A DNA stretch of 60,719 bases from a virus, in IMG/VR virus record IMGVR_UViG_3300028767_000023, positions 1-60,719 of that record. One strand, given 5' to 3'. Position 1 is the stretch's first letter; every line of letters starts with the position of its first letter. Both the position numbers and the translations under genes were made by a program. The notes beneath the pieces were generated by a model. It saw nothing but the letters and a program-made list of their open reading frames with translations. It was not told where the DNA came from and searched no databases. Shown here piece after piece: positions 22,294 through 32,360 of this stretch.

Positions 22294-23670
22294 TTATTCT
22301 CTTGCAATTACCTGATATGTTAGTTTTGTACTACTCAATGCTCCTATATTGGTAATTGTAATTGCAGTCGTTGAAACAGTGTAGCTAAATAATAAACCCG
22401 ATTCCGATACCACTATTGCAAAAGGTACATTTGTGTAAGCAGTAGCAAAAGTAATTACTGCACCTGCTGCCAAAGTTCCTTCGGTTATCTCCCCTGCTGT
22501 ATCTGTTGAACCTGTGGCAATAGATGCCCCAGTTCCAGCACCTGTTAAAACCGGAATAGTACCAAGAGTGCCTATGTGTCCACTTATAGTTAGTTTAGAA
22601 CCGGGTGCAGTAGTTCCAATTCCGACGTTGCCGCCAGATATTAAAGTAAAATATTGGTTGCCTCCTGCAAATAAATCAATACGCCCACTACTAAATGAAG
22701 CAATGTAAGCATTCCCAGCCTCGTTTAATACATCAAATTCACTTCCATTAGGTGAATATAGCATTCTATCCACCCCTCCTTGAGCAACCGTCTGCTCGTA
22801 TAACCTTGAGCCTCCCGGCCATTTTAATCCATATTGACCTGCGGTAGCGAAATTTAAATTACCGCCATTTACAGTTAGCTTTTCGGTAGGAGATGCTCCA
22901 ACCCCCACATTCCCGTTAGCCAAAATAGTAAAGGTGCTATCCTTAGTAGCATCCTTGTCATTCCCTACTATTAATATTGGTGAAGATGAACCATTTCCTT
23001 GAATATCAACATCGGTTAAAAAGTTAGGTGAAGTCAATGGTGCTTTACTGTTGATTGCCAAAGCCCACCTCGTAGTATCCCCCGAAGTAAGACCTTTGGA
23101 AACTGAACTATTCCATTCCCTTATCCCTGTTTTAATGAATGAACTGTCGGAAGCATAATTTGGATCGTGTTCGTCCCATCCGCTTTCTTCCGATAAAAAC
23201 CCAGAACTATCCGTTGCCTCATAAAACAAGTATCCTTGTGGAACATTCACAGTACAAGTAAAACCGGTTAATGTAGTATCAGGTTCTGTCATCCCATTAT
23301 AAACCCTTCCTGTCGGTGAATCATACCATGCAAAGGCATTAAATTTATACCCCGTATTTGTCATTGTAACCCCGTAATTAACGGAAATATTTCTCGTTGT
23401 TACCGGAATGGTATTGTAAACAATGATAGGTTTTTTGGGATAGTATTGAAGGGTGTCAAATAATCCTTCACCTGATACAACCAAACTATGTTCAGCCCAT
23501 TTCTTTGTTAGCAAAGTATCATCAGATACATCCATTTTTGTTGTATGCCTCATGCTGTCGCTATCCAGAATAAAACTACCCAAAACTTTGACATTATTGA
23601 ACTCTTTATTTTGAGCCATCAGGATAAAACCCAACAAAATAAGCGATATAGTGAATATTAATTTTTTCAT
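22294..23670 (-). CDS. Exported tail/fibre protein
   Basis: The 458-residue product has a signal peptide MKKLIFTISLILLGFILMAQ. Its middle contains repeated beta segments with G-N-V-G-(V/I)-G..(A/S)P..KLT (about residues 255 and 355), common in phage fibres and Bacteroidota surface proteins. The end TSTKL-like part is beta-rich. It starts inside the stop of the gene upstream (four-base overlap). It probably forms part of the fibre complex. Confidence 0.75.
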   Translation of the reverse strand: MKKLIFTISLILLGFILMAQNKEFNNVKVLGSFILDSDSMRHTTKMDVSDDTLLTKKWAEHSLVVSGEGLFDTLQYYPKKPIIVYNTIPVTTRNISVNYGVTMTNTGYKFNAFAWYDSPTGRVYNGMTEPDTTLTGFTCTVNVPQGYLFYEATDSSGFLSEESGWDEHDPNYASDSSFIKTGIREWNSSVSKGLTSGDTTRWALAINSKAPLTSPNFLTDVDIQGNGSSSPILIVGNDKDATKDSTFTILANGNVGVGASPTEKLTVNGGNLNFATAGQYGLKWPGGSRLYEQTVAQGGVDRMLYSPNGSEFDVLNEAGNAYIASFSSGRIDLFAGGNQYFTLISGGNVGIGTTAPGSKLTISGHIGTLGTIPVLTGAGTGASIATGSTDTAGEITEGTLAAGAVITFATAYTNVPFAIVVSESGLLFSYTVSTTAITITNIGALSSTKLTYQVIARE

Positions 23671-24044
23671 GATCTTACTTTTATTTCATAGTCAACTCTG
23701 TAATTACTCGATTCATTGTAGGTTTCAAAAGTTACTTTATCAACTGCCCGGACAATGTTTTTAATTGCTATTTCAGTAATTTCTTCCCCATCAATTTGAT
23801 AAACAACTATTACCCCTCCCAAAACTCTATATAAAGCATCAGGGAAAGCATCTTTAAAAACTATCTCAAATGATGTTAACCCGTCTTCTAATGCAACATC
23901 TCCTGATTCAACATGCAACAACCCAACAAGCGCATCCGTAACACGTTTTACCTCATTCCAGTCTTCGGCAGTGCTTTGTTTTGTCCTATCTACGATAGGT
24001 CTGAAATTTGTCTTTGTGGTATAATCAACGGGTTCTATTTTCAT
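23667..24044 (-). CDS. Small tail-associated protein
   Basis: The 125-residue protein begins MKIEPVDYTTKTNFRPIVDR followed by TKQSTAEDWNEVKRVTDALV, which I associate with small adaptor proteins before fibre genes in Bacteroidota phages. The second half is beta-rich (FPDALYRVLGGVIVVYQIDG). It overlaps the fibre gene start by four bases and follows the tail tubular gene by three. It probably attaches fibres to the tail; this is inference from position. Confidence 0.65.
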   Translation of the reverse strand: MKIEPVDYTTKTNFRPIVDRTKQSTAEDWNEVKRVTDALVGLLHVESGDVALEDGLTSFEIVFKDAFPDALYRVLGGVIVVYQIDGEEITEIAIKNIVRAVDKVTFETYNESSNYRVDYEIKVRS

Positions 24045-24047
24045 ATC

Positions 24048-26837
24048 TTATCTCATTAATGTTTCGTCAACTAAAGCTGTTTCAAAATCAAAGCTATCAA
24101 TAGAACTATCAGGTAACATTTGACCTCCTAACAAAATAGAAACAGTCTTGTATTTTCCCTTTCTGGCTCCTACTGGTATATCCTGTCTTACATCACTCGG
24201 AAAAGATATTGTCCTTCCATCCGACAAGGCTATTAAAGGCATGTTCAACTTATCACGGTTAATATCCTGTTTTCCCCACATACCGAAACTAAAATAGCCC
24301 GTTTCTGCACTACTACGATAGAGTTCACACCTGGCAAACATCCTTTGTATCTTTTTGTAGTGGTCTGCATTATCAGAATTCTCAGCTTCACCCTTATTGA
24401 ATTTTAATGGTCTGGTAAGTAAATGAACAAAAACCTCAGTCTCCATATCTTCACCACTCAAAATTAAAAGATACGGTTGAAGTGAATTATTATCCGTTAC
24501 CAGATACCAGCTTTCAATACTTCCTTCATTAGTAGTCAATGAACTGAATAATTCAATGGCTTCTGAAAAGACAGTGGTACTCATTCCCCAACATTTATTT
24601 GTCAGGTCAAATATCAAAGAAAATTCTTCGTAAGGATTGCTACACCAAATAGTATTTCTTCGGTTATCGTAAGCTAGTTTAGCGTTTTTGAGGTAGTTCA
24701 CAACATCGCTCAAAACATAAAGGTTTGATCCGTCAAAATAAGGGTCTGTCAAAACATTGTAATTTGGATACACATCTTCATTCTCTGGTAAATTCCCATC
24801 ACCTTGGCCGGGGAAGAAATCATAAGATAAACTCTGTGGTTCTTCGCCACCCTGCATTATCATTAATCCCTTGTCGCTTATAAAGAAAAAAGCATTGCCA
24901 ACCTGTAAAACTTCTTTTGAAATGTAAGGGGTAAATGATTTCCTGCTTACCGATGAAACAAAGTTATTCCCTGTCGGGTCTGTATTGATTGACCAAACAC
25001 CATCCGTAGTACCCACTATCAACATGGAAATCATATTGGCAGTTTTCTGATCAACATTATTAGCCCCTACCTTCATGATTTTTCCATTGCCTATCCGATA
25101 ACTATTGATAGCTGGCCATACGCTGTATTCCCCAATAGCTGAAAACTGAACTGCATTTCCAGATGAATAATTATCATTACTAGTAATATCCGAAGGATAA
25201 AGGGCATCTTCTATTAACCTAAACCCATGAGTATCTATTTTCTCACAATACTTTGAAATAAATTTACAGTTATCCCCGTCCTCTACAAAATAGAATTGGC
25301 TTGAAATAAAGTATATTCGATAAAAATCAAAATCACACGACATATTGTGAAGCTTGTTTTTTCTGCAATTGACACGTGTTATTTTTGATGAATCACCATC
25401 AATGGCAGTATTTACCCCTATTCTATTAGTTCTCATATCGGGATATGACAATATTCCCCTTGATAGTATTTTCCATATCCCTGTCCCCTCTTCGTGTGTT
25501 ATTTCAATTGATTTATCCAATATATTTGAAAGTTTTGTCACTTTACCATCTTCGGTGTCCATATCGAAGCACGAATAACTTTGAATGTTGTTAAGGGATA
25601 AAGACCTTATGTGTCCGTCAGATAATACTGTTACCGGACTACCTATAACCAATCTTCCATTATCCGAAGTTATTTCACCGTATTTTCTATGATAACTGTA
25701 ATTGTCAACAGGCATCGGTTGTCCGGCTGCAATAGTCATAATATCAACCGAGGTATATTCTATTTTTGTTAAATCAGAACCATATTTAAAATCAATATCA
25801 GAATCTAATTGTCCGACAGATAATATCACTTGTTTTGAAGAAGGGCTTTCTATTGTATTTATCAAATAAAAGGGTTCTTCTGCTTTTTTTTGAACTTCTG
25901 CTTTTAATGTTTCATCCCCTAACAATAACAAATAACCGAAATGAGGGTCGGTTGTGTATTGTGGAATTGATATTTTTGGCATATCAGATATATAATATGG
26001 CACTGAGGCATAAACATTTATAGCAGATATTTCTTTATTAAACAAATCACTATCAATAAATTCTAGGTTCTGATTAATTACAGTGTGTATATTTTTTACA
26101 ATCTTATCTGTTAATTCGGTTTCCCCGTAATTAAAATATGTTGATGCAGACCTATTTAATCCATATAAAAAATTAAAATAGATAGGTGAATGCAAAACCT
26201 CTTCACCCGTCTTTAACACTAGCGTGAACCGGGTAAGGATAAACCCGCATTGGGTAATAACTTGATATGCTTTCTTTGCTGCCGTTAACTGAATGGCTAC
26301 TTGTTCTGGATAGAAAGGGATTAAGCTCTTCCAAGCGTACATGTCTTTCTCTTCATACAATTGAGTTGTCTGGTTGTACTGAATACGTTTATAAAATCTC
26401 TCTTCAATAGTAGTTCCGTTACCCATGAAATACATTAACCCATTCAATATGGTAAATGACATTCCAACCGTCCTTACAATACTTAAAACTTGTGGCGTTT
26501 CCTTTGCTGAATAAACCCCGTCAATGATAGCGCCAAACCATGTCAAGTTTCCATTTAACGTATCTTCACCCCCACCCAAATAAGCGGATAAATCTTCCGC
26601 AAGAAAGCCATACGATGCCCGGTTAAACCCAAATACATTTATTTGTCCTTCATCTGAAACTTTGTGAAGTATAATTTTGCCGTAAAGGGTAGTGTTTATA
26701 TCAGACAATAATCTATTAGGAAGGGGCTTTGTTGAACCGTCCCTTTTCTGAAGGTTGATACATTCCTGAAGGAACCCATCAAAAACTTCTCTGTCATTCT
26801 GCCTAATATTTATGCCTAATGGCTTTGCGCTGTACAT
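24048..26837 (-). CDS. Large tail hub/nozzle-type protein
   Basis: The 929-residue protein starts MYSAKPLGINIRQNDREVFDG and has QECINLQKRDGSTKPLPNRLL near residue 30, a pattern reminiscent of large beta-rich tail tubular or stopper proteins of short-tailed phages (T7 gp12/P22 gp10-type role). It is beta-rich throughout, with no enzymatic motif. Its place directly after the portal gene supports a tail-hub role. The assignment is by order and size, not by a specific motif. Confidence 0.6.
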   Translation of the reverse strand: MYSAKPLGINIRQNDREVFDGFLQECINLQKRDGSTKPLPNRLLSDINTTLYGKIILHKVSDEGQINVFGFNRASYGFLAEDLSAYLGGGEDTLNGNLTWFGAIIDGVYSAKETPQVLSIVRTVGMSFTILNGLMYFMGNGTTIEERFYKRIQYNQTTQLYEEKDMYAWKSLIPFYPEQVAIQLTAAKKAYQVITQCGFILTRFTLVLKTGEEVLHSPIYFNFLYGLNRSASTYFNYGETELTDKIVKNIHTVINQNLEFIDSDLFNKEISAINVYASVPYYISDMPKISIPQYTTDPHFGYLLLLGDETLKAEVQKKAEEPFYLINTIESPSSKQVILSVGQLDSDIDFKYGSDLTKIEYTSVDIMTIAAGQPMPVDNYSYHRKYGEITSDNGRLVIGSPVTVLSDGHIRSLSLNNIQSYSCFDMDTEDGKVTKLSNILDKSIEITHEEGTGIWKILSRGILSYPDMRTNRIGVNTAIDGDSSKITRVNCRKNKLHNMSCDFDFYRIYFISSQFYFVEDGDNCKFISKYCEKIDTHGFRLIEDALYPSDITSNDNYSSGNAVQFSAIGEYSVWPAINSYRIGNGKIMKVGANNVDQKTANMISMLIVGTTDGVWSINTDPTGNNFVSSVSRKSFTPYISKEVLQVGNAFFFISDKGLMIMQGGEEPQSLSYDFFPGQGDGNLPENEDVYPNYNVLTDPYFDGSNLYVLSDVVNYLKNAKLAYDNRRNTIWCSNPYEEFSLIFDLTNKCWGMSTTVFSEAIELFSSLTTNEGSIESWYLVTDNNSLQPYLLILSGEDMETEVFVHLLTRPLKFNKGEAENSDNADHYKKIQRMFARCELYRSSAETGYFSFGMWGKQDINRDKLNMPLIALSDGRTISFPSDVRQDIPVGARKGKYKTVSILLGGQMLPDSSIDSFDFETALVDETLMR

Positions 26838-26845
26838 ACTTGTAT

Positions 26846-28951
26846 TTAAGCTTGTCCTACCTTTGGATTAAACCCTGGATACATTGGCATTGGTGATTGT
26901 TGCGGCTGTGCTGGTTGTGGTTGCCCCGGTTGTGCTGCCGGTTGTGTTCCGGGCTGCCCCTGCGGCAATCCCTGTGGCGCACTCATTTGATTTGCCTGTT
27001 GCTCTAATGCTTTCTTTTTATTGTATTCGTCAAGTTTTTGTTTAGCCTGTATCATAACAGGGTTATTGGAAACTTCCATAAACACTTCAAGCGGCAAGAA
27101 ATTTTCATCAACAAAATGTACTAATTCCTGTTCTAGTTGTAACCTAAAGGCAGGTGAATTTGTACCCTTGCTTTGTTGTATCGACCATTCATATTTCTTC
27201 AATTCTGTAGGGTCTATCTCTTCACCGGTAATACGTTTATAGTCAGCAGCAGTATATCCTTCCAACATCAACGATAACATTTTTTCATCCCTATCTACAA
27301 GCATTGTGAGAAATGTCTCCATAATACCGGATACATTTAACCCTGCATTTTGTGTCTCTAAGGCGTAACCTGAAGCTGTCTTGGATACCTGTGAACCGCC
27401 ACGCCCTTGTACTGCTCCATAATTACCGGAAATCTCGTCTATCAATCCTGAATAGAGTGAAATCATTCCTTGAACTTCCCCGCTTACATTGGCTGAATTG
27501 GCATAAACTTGTTTTGGCACATAATTTTCCATACCGTCTTTGACTTTGTAGATAACGGCTCCATCGGCACGTCTTAATTCTTGAAGGTATTCTTTATTTG
27601 TATGGGTGTCAGGAACAGCAGTATCAGGTACAAGCCAAACACCTTTTGAAGCGTTCTCAACAATTGCCTCAGCATTTCTTATTTGTCGATCCATGCCTAA
27701 TTGTGCATCGCAAACCTCTTCTACGATACCCCAAATTTCACCATTCATTCCCGGAGGTGTAAACACGTATGGATGCTTTGCATTTTTAAACGGGCTTTCC
27801 CTTACATCTAATACCGTCCCCCAAGGGGTCAGATAGATTGCATACCAACGGGGAACAAAATCTGTACTGATTGTAATTAATACATCTTCAGGGTTAACAC
27901 CTTCTCCTATTGTTAGCCTGTTTTCGTTTTCAGCATCTACTTCTTTTTTAACATCGGCAACATTTCTCCATTTATGACACAACCGTGATCCGGGAAAGTC
28001 TAATGGGTCTTCTGTTATGGCTTCGTAGTCGCTAACCTCCATCCATACTTCAAAATATCTGTATGAAGAGTTGTTTACCCCTTGATGATTAAAAGTGTTA
28101 TTTCTTAATTGGCTACCATCAAAGGATTGATTAGAATATGCTGACTGCATAATCTCACTTCCCTGATATTTGGTGTACATCTTTTTAATAGCCATGCCAC
28201 GTTCATAATCCCCTTTGGCAAAACTTCCTACGATGTCATTTAATGAAGTATTGTGAATTTCGTATATGACATGAAGGTTATCCATATCATAATCTGTAAT
28301 CCCAGGGTTTATCCCAAATAAAGCCCGGTTTACATTCCGATATTTTAAATCGGTTTTTTCATTGATATTGTCATTCTCCCAAAGTACCTTACATACAGGT
28401 TGCCCCGAAATCTGCATCTCGTTAAAGTTGGCAGCATCTTTAGTTTTTGAACGGTTTTTATCTTTAACCCTATCTATGCACCGGGTAAGTTGGGTTGCTA
28501 ACTCACTCCCTCTTTCATCTTTACTGTCACAGACAACGACATTTCCGGTATTGACACCCCTGAATTGACCTTCCAAACTTCTTACAAGTTTAGAAACAAC
28601 ATTATAGGTAAGAGGTGGAATATTGCGCCTTTTATTATAAACCCATTGGGTTACATATTTTTTAATCTCACTATCCCAAACTACTTCATTAAAATGCCTA
28701 CCCCGGACAAATTCAACATTCCGTTGTCTTCGATCCCTGAAATTTTGTTCTGCAAAATATTGTGTTTGAAGGTTGGCGATAAAGTGCGATGGGGTCGTAC
28801 CTAAGTTATTAAAAACATACTGCTCTAAGAACGAAGAATCAATAACCGGGATTTCCGTTTGCTTTTTAGGGCGTGTTATCCCTGTCCGCTCATTCCTCCT
28901 TAATACTTCCCTTATTTGTTGGGATGATTGTATGTTCTTAATGTTCGACAT
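26846..28951 (-). CDS. Portal protein
   Basis: The 701-residue protein has a stem-like arrangement: a charged N-terminus, NIPPLTYNVVSKLVRSLEGQ (about residue 112), an aromatic middle with YRYFEVWMEV, and DFVPRWYAIYLTPWGTVLD. A helical part with AQLGMDRQIRNAEAIVENAS and SGNYGAVQGRGGSQVSKTAS (about residue 515) follows. This fits P22-like and other podovirus portals. The last 60 residues are a proline-glutamine-rich tail (QPGQPQPAQPQQ). It would form the ring through which DNA passes. The gene overlaps the preceding one by 14 bases. Confidence 0.82.
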   Translation of the reverse strand: MSNIKNIQSSQQIREVLRRNERTGITRPKKQTEIPVIDSSFLEQYVFNNLGTTPSHFIANLQTQYFAEQNFRDRRQRNVEFVRGRHFNEVVWDSEIKKYVTQWVYNKRRNIPPLTYNVVSKLVRSLEGQFRGVNTGNVVVCDSKDERGSELATQLTRCIDRVKDKNRSKTKDAANFNEMQISGQPVCKVLWENDNINEKTDLKYRNVNRALFGINPGITDYDMDNLHVIYEIHNTSLNDIVGSFAKGDYERGMAIKKMYTKYQGSEIMQSAYSNQSFDGSQLRNNTFNHQGVNNSSYRYFEVWMEVSDYEAITEDPLDFPGSRLCHKWRNVADVKKEVDAENENRLTIGEGVNPEDVLITISTDFVPRWYAIYLTPWGTVLDVRESPFKNAKHPYVFTPPGMNGEIWGIVEEVCDAQLGMDRQIRNAEAIVENASKGVWLVPDTAVPDTHTNKEYLQELRRADGAVIYKVKDGMENYVPKQVYANSANVSGEVQGMISLYSGLIDEISGNYGAVQGRGGSQVSKTASGYALETQNAGLNVSGIMETFLTMLVDRDEKMLSLMLEGYTAADYKRITGEEIDPTELKKYEWSIQQSKGTNSPAFRLQLEQELVHFVDENFLPLEVFMEVSNNPVMIQAKQKLDEYNKKKALEQQANQMSAPQGLPQGQPGTQPAAQPGQPQPAQPQQSPMPMYPGFNPKVGQA

Positions 28952-29615
28952 AGTTGTGTCCTGTTTGTAAACTTAAATCACTTTTAGCCCAGAAAGCAAT
29001 ATTCTGACGGTTCTTTTCGTAAGACTTGAAATAAATGATGTATTTATTATCGTATCCTATTGCTTTGTAGAATTCCATCATCATATAGTCTTGTAAGGCT
29101 TCAATAAGATACCGTTGAACATTCCTGACAATGTTAAGGTCGGTTATAATGTTTCCACGTGTTTCATTGGTATAATTGAGCTTGAATTGAGCAGACCTTG
29201 TATCCATTATTTGCCAACGATAAACAATAGTCCCCGTGTGGGTATCTTCTGTTGGTGGATCGGCTTCAGAATCACCGGGAATAAGCAGATCATAATCAAA
29301 CATGCTTATTGAATTTCCATCTACATCTTTAAACGCTGTCATCCATCGCTGCATAGGCTGAAAAACGGGTAGTATGTCACTTGCTCCAAGCGATATAAAA
29401 TCGTTTGCTATGCGGCTGCCTTCTCCGTGAAGTTCTATCAGCATCTTTTTAGCCGATGAATGTCGGTCAAAGAATGGGTCAGCCTGAGCAATAAGCGCAG
29501 TTTTTCTGGCTACCAATTGAAAAATATCCGCTATCTTAACAAATACCTCAACAATAGGCACACCATCCTTGTAAAGATGGTCTACTCCCGTATCCTTTAT
29601 TATCAGGCTTGACAT
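28938..29615 (-). CDS. Virion connector-type protein, paralogue 1 of 3
   Basis: The 225-residue protein shares with the next two genes a segment of type V..IA..H..VARK(T/S)(A/S)....DP(F/Y), then LHGEG(S/D)RI..D(F/Y), I(L/T).YRW and a helical C-terminus. Together they are three tandem paralogues upstream of the portal. They may be head-tail joining or neck proteins. Its C-terminus (AIGYDNKYIIYFKSYEKNRQ) differs from the others and it lacks the final LHD. Confidence 0.7.
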   Translation of the reverse strand: MSSLIIKDTGVDHLYKDGVPIVEVFVKIADIFQLVARKTALIAQADPFFDRHSSAKKMLIELHGEGSRIANDFISLGASDILPVFQPMQRWMTAFKDVDGNSISMFDYDLLIPGDSEADPPTEDTHTGTIVYRWQIMDTRSAQFKLNYTNETRGNIITDLNIVRNVQRYLIEALQDYMMMEFYKAIGYDNKYIIYFKSYEKNRQNIAFWAKSDLSLQTGHNYVEH

Positions 29616-29617
29616 GA

Positions 29618-30427
29618 TTAGTCATGTAACCTATAAAGATCACCGGAAAGATTATCAATCAATGTCAATGCTTTAGATAGCACTTCTTGTTCCTTGATAG
29701 TATTACCGTCATTACGATAAAGGGATACAAGAATGTAATAAATAATAGCATCTTTTGTATTATTTGTCAGCCTTGTAATAATGGCATTTGATTGCTTTAC
29801 TGAAAGCGGATTTGTATTTTCGGCAAACCGATATACAATGTTTCCGGTAGTGATTTTATCACCTGCCTGATTAGCGGTTGTATGGTCCGTGGTTCCATCC
29901 AAACTACCATTCTGAAGGGCAATAACAGGAGCGGTAAAAGGTACTCCACCTATTTGAGCTTCAAAAATTATATCTGACCCATCAGAAGTTAAGTCAATCC
30001 CTTGATTGCTATAATAAGCAATATTGTCACTGACAAAATTTGCTGCTGAAGTGGCAAGGTCACTATCGAATGTCACAATTTTATCGACAGGTGCAATTTC
30101 CGTAACGTAGGCATAGCCATCTGTTCCGGTTAGAGTTATGGTCTCTCTTTGGTTTACTGCACCATTTACGGCAATAACCTTATCATACTCATAGGCTATC
30201 CCGTTTACATCACCTTGGCGGTTTAAGTATGCTTGTAATACTTCTTTTGCAGCTTCTTTTGTGTAGTCTGCCGTAATCCTATCACCTTCGCCATGCAATT
30301 GAGAATATTGTTTTTTCTCGGTTGACATTTTGGAATAGTAAGGATCGGTTTCGGTGGCTATCGAAGATCGCCTTGCAACCTCTTTATGAACTGCCGAAAT
30401 AGAAACAGAAACAGTTATATCTCCCAT
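29618..30427 (-). CDS. Virion connector-type protein, paralogue 2 of 3, with inserted domain
   Basis: I place the start at the ATG at 30427 (MGDITVSVSISAVHKEVARR), after the stop of the upstream gene; the product is 269 residues. It shares LHGEGDRI and the C-terminal YR...NLSGDLYRLHD with its neighbours. Between residues about 80 and 185 it carries an inserted beta-rich domain (TLTGTDGYAYVTEI, IDLTSDGSDIIFEAQIGG). Such inserts are common decorations of virion proteins. Confidence 0.72.
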   Translation of the reverse strand: MGDITVSVSISAVHKEVARRSSIATETDPYYSKMSTEKKQYSQLHGEGDRITADYTKEAAKEVLQAYLNRQGDVNGIAYEYDKVIAVNGAVNQRETITLTGTDGYAYVTEIAPVDKIVTFDSDLATSAANFVSDNIAYYSNQGIDLTSDGSDIIFEAQIGGVPFTAPVIALQNGSLDGTTDHTTANQAGDKITTGNIVYRFAENTNPLSVKQSNAIITRLTNNTKDAIIYYILVSLYRNDGNTIKEQEVLSKALTLIDNLSGDLYRLHD

Positions 30428-30440
30428 TGTTGTAACTTTT

Positions 30441-30902
30441 TTAATCGTGTAATTTATGAAGGGCATGGTCTATATTGTCGGTCAGTTTAAAATACCTAGC
30501 CTCCAAATAAGTAACCATATCTTCGTTTTTTTTAATCTTAAACCACATCATTGTAATGAATGTGTAAATAGCATTTTTAGTATCTTCGTATAAAGATTCT
30601 TTGATAGAATTTGCTTGCGGTAATGGTGGCTGCTCTTCGTTGAACCTGTATATAACATTGTCCCTAAGTTTTTCAAATGGGACACCTGAGGCATCTCCTT
30701 GTCTTCCGGCAAATATTTTTAACACTTCCCGGCAAGCTTCATCAATGAAGTTCTTAAAAGCGTCCTCCTGATCGGTTCCCATTTCGGTAGTTTCGATCAA
30801 GGGGACACCATTAACAACATTAGCCATTCCTACAAGGGATGTGTTTAACCATGTCTTGTAAGAGACAGCGTTAATATCAATATTTACGGTAACATCAACC
30901 AT
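30441..30902 (-). CDS. Virion connector-type protein, paralogue 3 of 3 (short form)
   Basis: The 153-residue protein is the shortest of the triplet. It has VDVTVNIDINAVSYKTWLN, an acidic centre with FIDEACREVLKIFAGRQGD, NVIYRFNE, and the C-terminus (LTDNIDHALHKLHD) shared with paralogue 2. A connector or neck role is inferred from neighbours. The 13-base gap to the next gene indicates co-translation. Confidence 0.7.
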   Translation of the reverse strand: MVDVTVNIDINAVSYKTWLNTSLVGMANVVNGVPLIETTEMGTDQEDAFKNFIDEACREVLKIFAGRQGDASGVPFEKLRDNVIYRFNEEQPPLPQANSIKESLYEDTKNAIYTFITMMWFKIKKNEDMVTYLEARYFKLTDNIDHALHKLHD

Positions 30903-30910
30903 TTTGATTA

Positions 30911-31633
30911 TTAGGCTCCAGTATATGCGTTGATATAATAAGCAACACCATCAATAGTTATCTTGATTTTCTTTGAAGTTCCGGCAGTGGTAGCGGTTGC
31001 GCTTACAAACGTTGAACAAGTATCAAGTTCCATAAGTGCTTTTGCCCCCGGTGTCCTTAAATAAAATACCTGATCCAATGGTTCTGCGCCATTCTCGGTC
31101 AAATACAACAACTGATAGCTACCGGTAATTGCCAATGCTTGATGTGTATCGAGCCAAAGAGAACAAATGTGGTCTGCGGTTATCGCTGCACTTGCCTCAA
31201 CAAGACCATAGATAGCAGCACCAAAACCAGCCCCGGCAAAAGTACCATCAGCACGAAACTGACCATACAATCCGTTATAGGTTGCCCCGGTAGCAGTAAA
31301 TGTATCATCCAATACAGCTAATCCCTGAACGCCTCGTAACGAAGCTGTACCACTTGCGGTAACATGGGCTTCATGATCAAGGCTTATTACCTGACCAGAT
31401 GTCTGACCAGCATTGTGACGCACTTGAAGGGCGTAACTGTTAGAACCTCCACCCGTTGGGCGATAATCAATTTTTGTATAACCGCACAACTTGTTATAAC
31501 CTGTTTTTAATGCAGCACCAATTACAACTGCTGCGCCAGTAGCCCAAGCAGTTATGGCACTTGTTAAGTCCACCAATGTCCCCGCTGTGATTAAGGCGGT
31601 TATTCGGCTTTCTACCCAACTTTTTTTAGCCAT
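30911..31633 (-). CDS. Beta-rich capsid-associated protein
   Basis: The product is 240 residues from the ATG at 31633 (MAKKSWVESRITALITAGT). It is rich in G, A, T and Y with beta-type stretches (NGLYGQFRADGTFAGAGF, SLWLDTHQALAITGSYQLLY), and its C-terminus ITIDGVAYYINAY is usual for small virion decoration or fibre-like proteins. It lacks enzymatic motifs. It lies between the connector genes, so a head decoration or neck role is likely. Confidence 0.65.
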   Translation of the reverse strand: MAKKSWVESRITALITAGTLVDLTSAITAWATGAAVVIGAALKTGYNKLCGYTKIDYRPTGGGSNSYALQVRHNAGQTSGQVISLDHEAHVTASGTASLRGVQGLAVLDDTFTATGATYNGLYGQFRADGTFAGAGFGAAIYGLVEASAAITADHICSLWLDTHQALAITGSYQLLYLTENGAEPLDQVFYLRTPGAKALMELDTCSTFVSATATTAGTSKKIKITIDGVAYYINAYTGA

Positions 31634-31664
31634 TTCCATAACTTTGAATTTTAATGATTAATAT

Positions 31665-32360
31665 TTATTTATGTTGTTCAATAATTTTTGCTCCTTCATT
31701 TCCAATAAGTGAACTTTGTTGTAACCTATTTTTTATCAACATTAATTCACTCGCTAAAGCCTTTGATGTGACTTCAAATAATTCATCAGGCCATACACTA
31801 TTAGTATCATCCGGTACATTGTCAAATGAGATGTACTGAAACAATGAAACCACAACCTCATCTTCATTATGAACAGAAAAACATTCTATCCTAGTGTGTG
31901 ATGTTGTCAGTGAATGACCTTGTTCCAACTTTGTAGTGTTTGAAATTGCTACGGTTGGGTTTTGTTTCCCTGATCGGGTAAATGGATTATTTTGAACCGT
32001 ATAAATGGGGTCATCAATTAAGATATACCTTGTTTGTGGGTTAGACCATACAGATAACCGAATAGCCACCAATTCCCAAAAATCTGTCGGTGCTGTAAAG
32101 GCAACCTTTCTTTTTACTAATCCCGTCTGATCTTCTCCCCCTATTAATGCTTCCTGCGCTAAACTTTCATCAGACTTTGCTAAATATCGTTTTAACTCAT
32201 AAGGTAAACTCTTCATGAGATTTCTACACACCTCTGGTAGTATATCCAAAGCAATATCCTTTAATGACATTTCAGTCGTTGCGGCTGTCGCAAACTCCGT
32301 CAACTGTTCATCAAGTAATGTCAGTGCCTTAGTTACAATATCGGTAGCAGTTTTACTCAT
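31665..32360 (-). CDS. Head-tail adaptor-type protein
   Basis: The 231-residue protein begins MSKTATDIVTKALTLLDEQL. The centre has DFWELVAIRLSVW and the C-terminal half WPDELFEVTSKALASELMLI, features of adaptor proteins that sit under the portal (P22 gp4/T7 gp11-like role). The assignment rests on size, order between capsid and portal and this pattern. It starts in the stop of the gene upstream (one-base overlap). Confidence 0.6.
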   Translation of the reverse strand: MSKTATDIVTKALTLLDEQLTEFATAATTEMSLKDIALDILPEVCRNLMKSLPYELKRYLAKSDESLAQEALIGGEDQTGLVKRKVAFTAPTDFWELVAIRLSVWSNPQTRYILIDDPIYTVQNNPFTRSGKQNPTVAISNTTKLEQGHSLTTSHTRIECFSVHNEDEVVVSLFQYISFDNVPDDTNSVWPDELFEVTSKALASELMLIKNRLQQSSLIGNEGAKIIEQHK

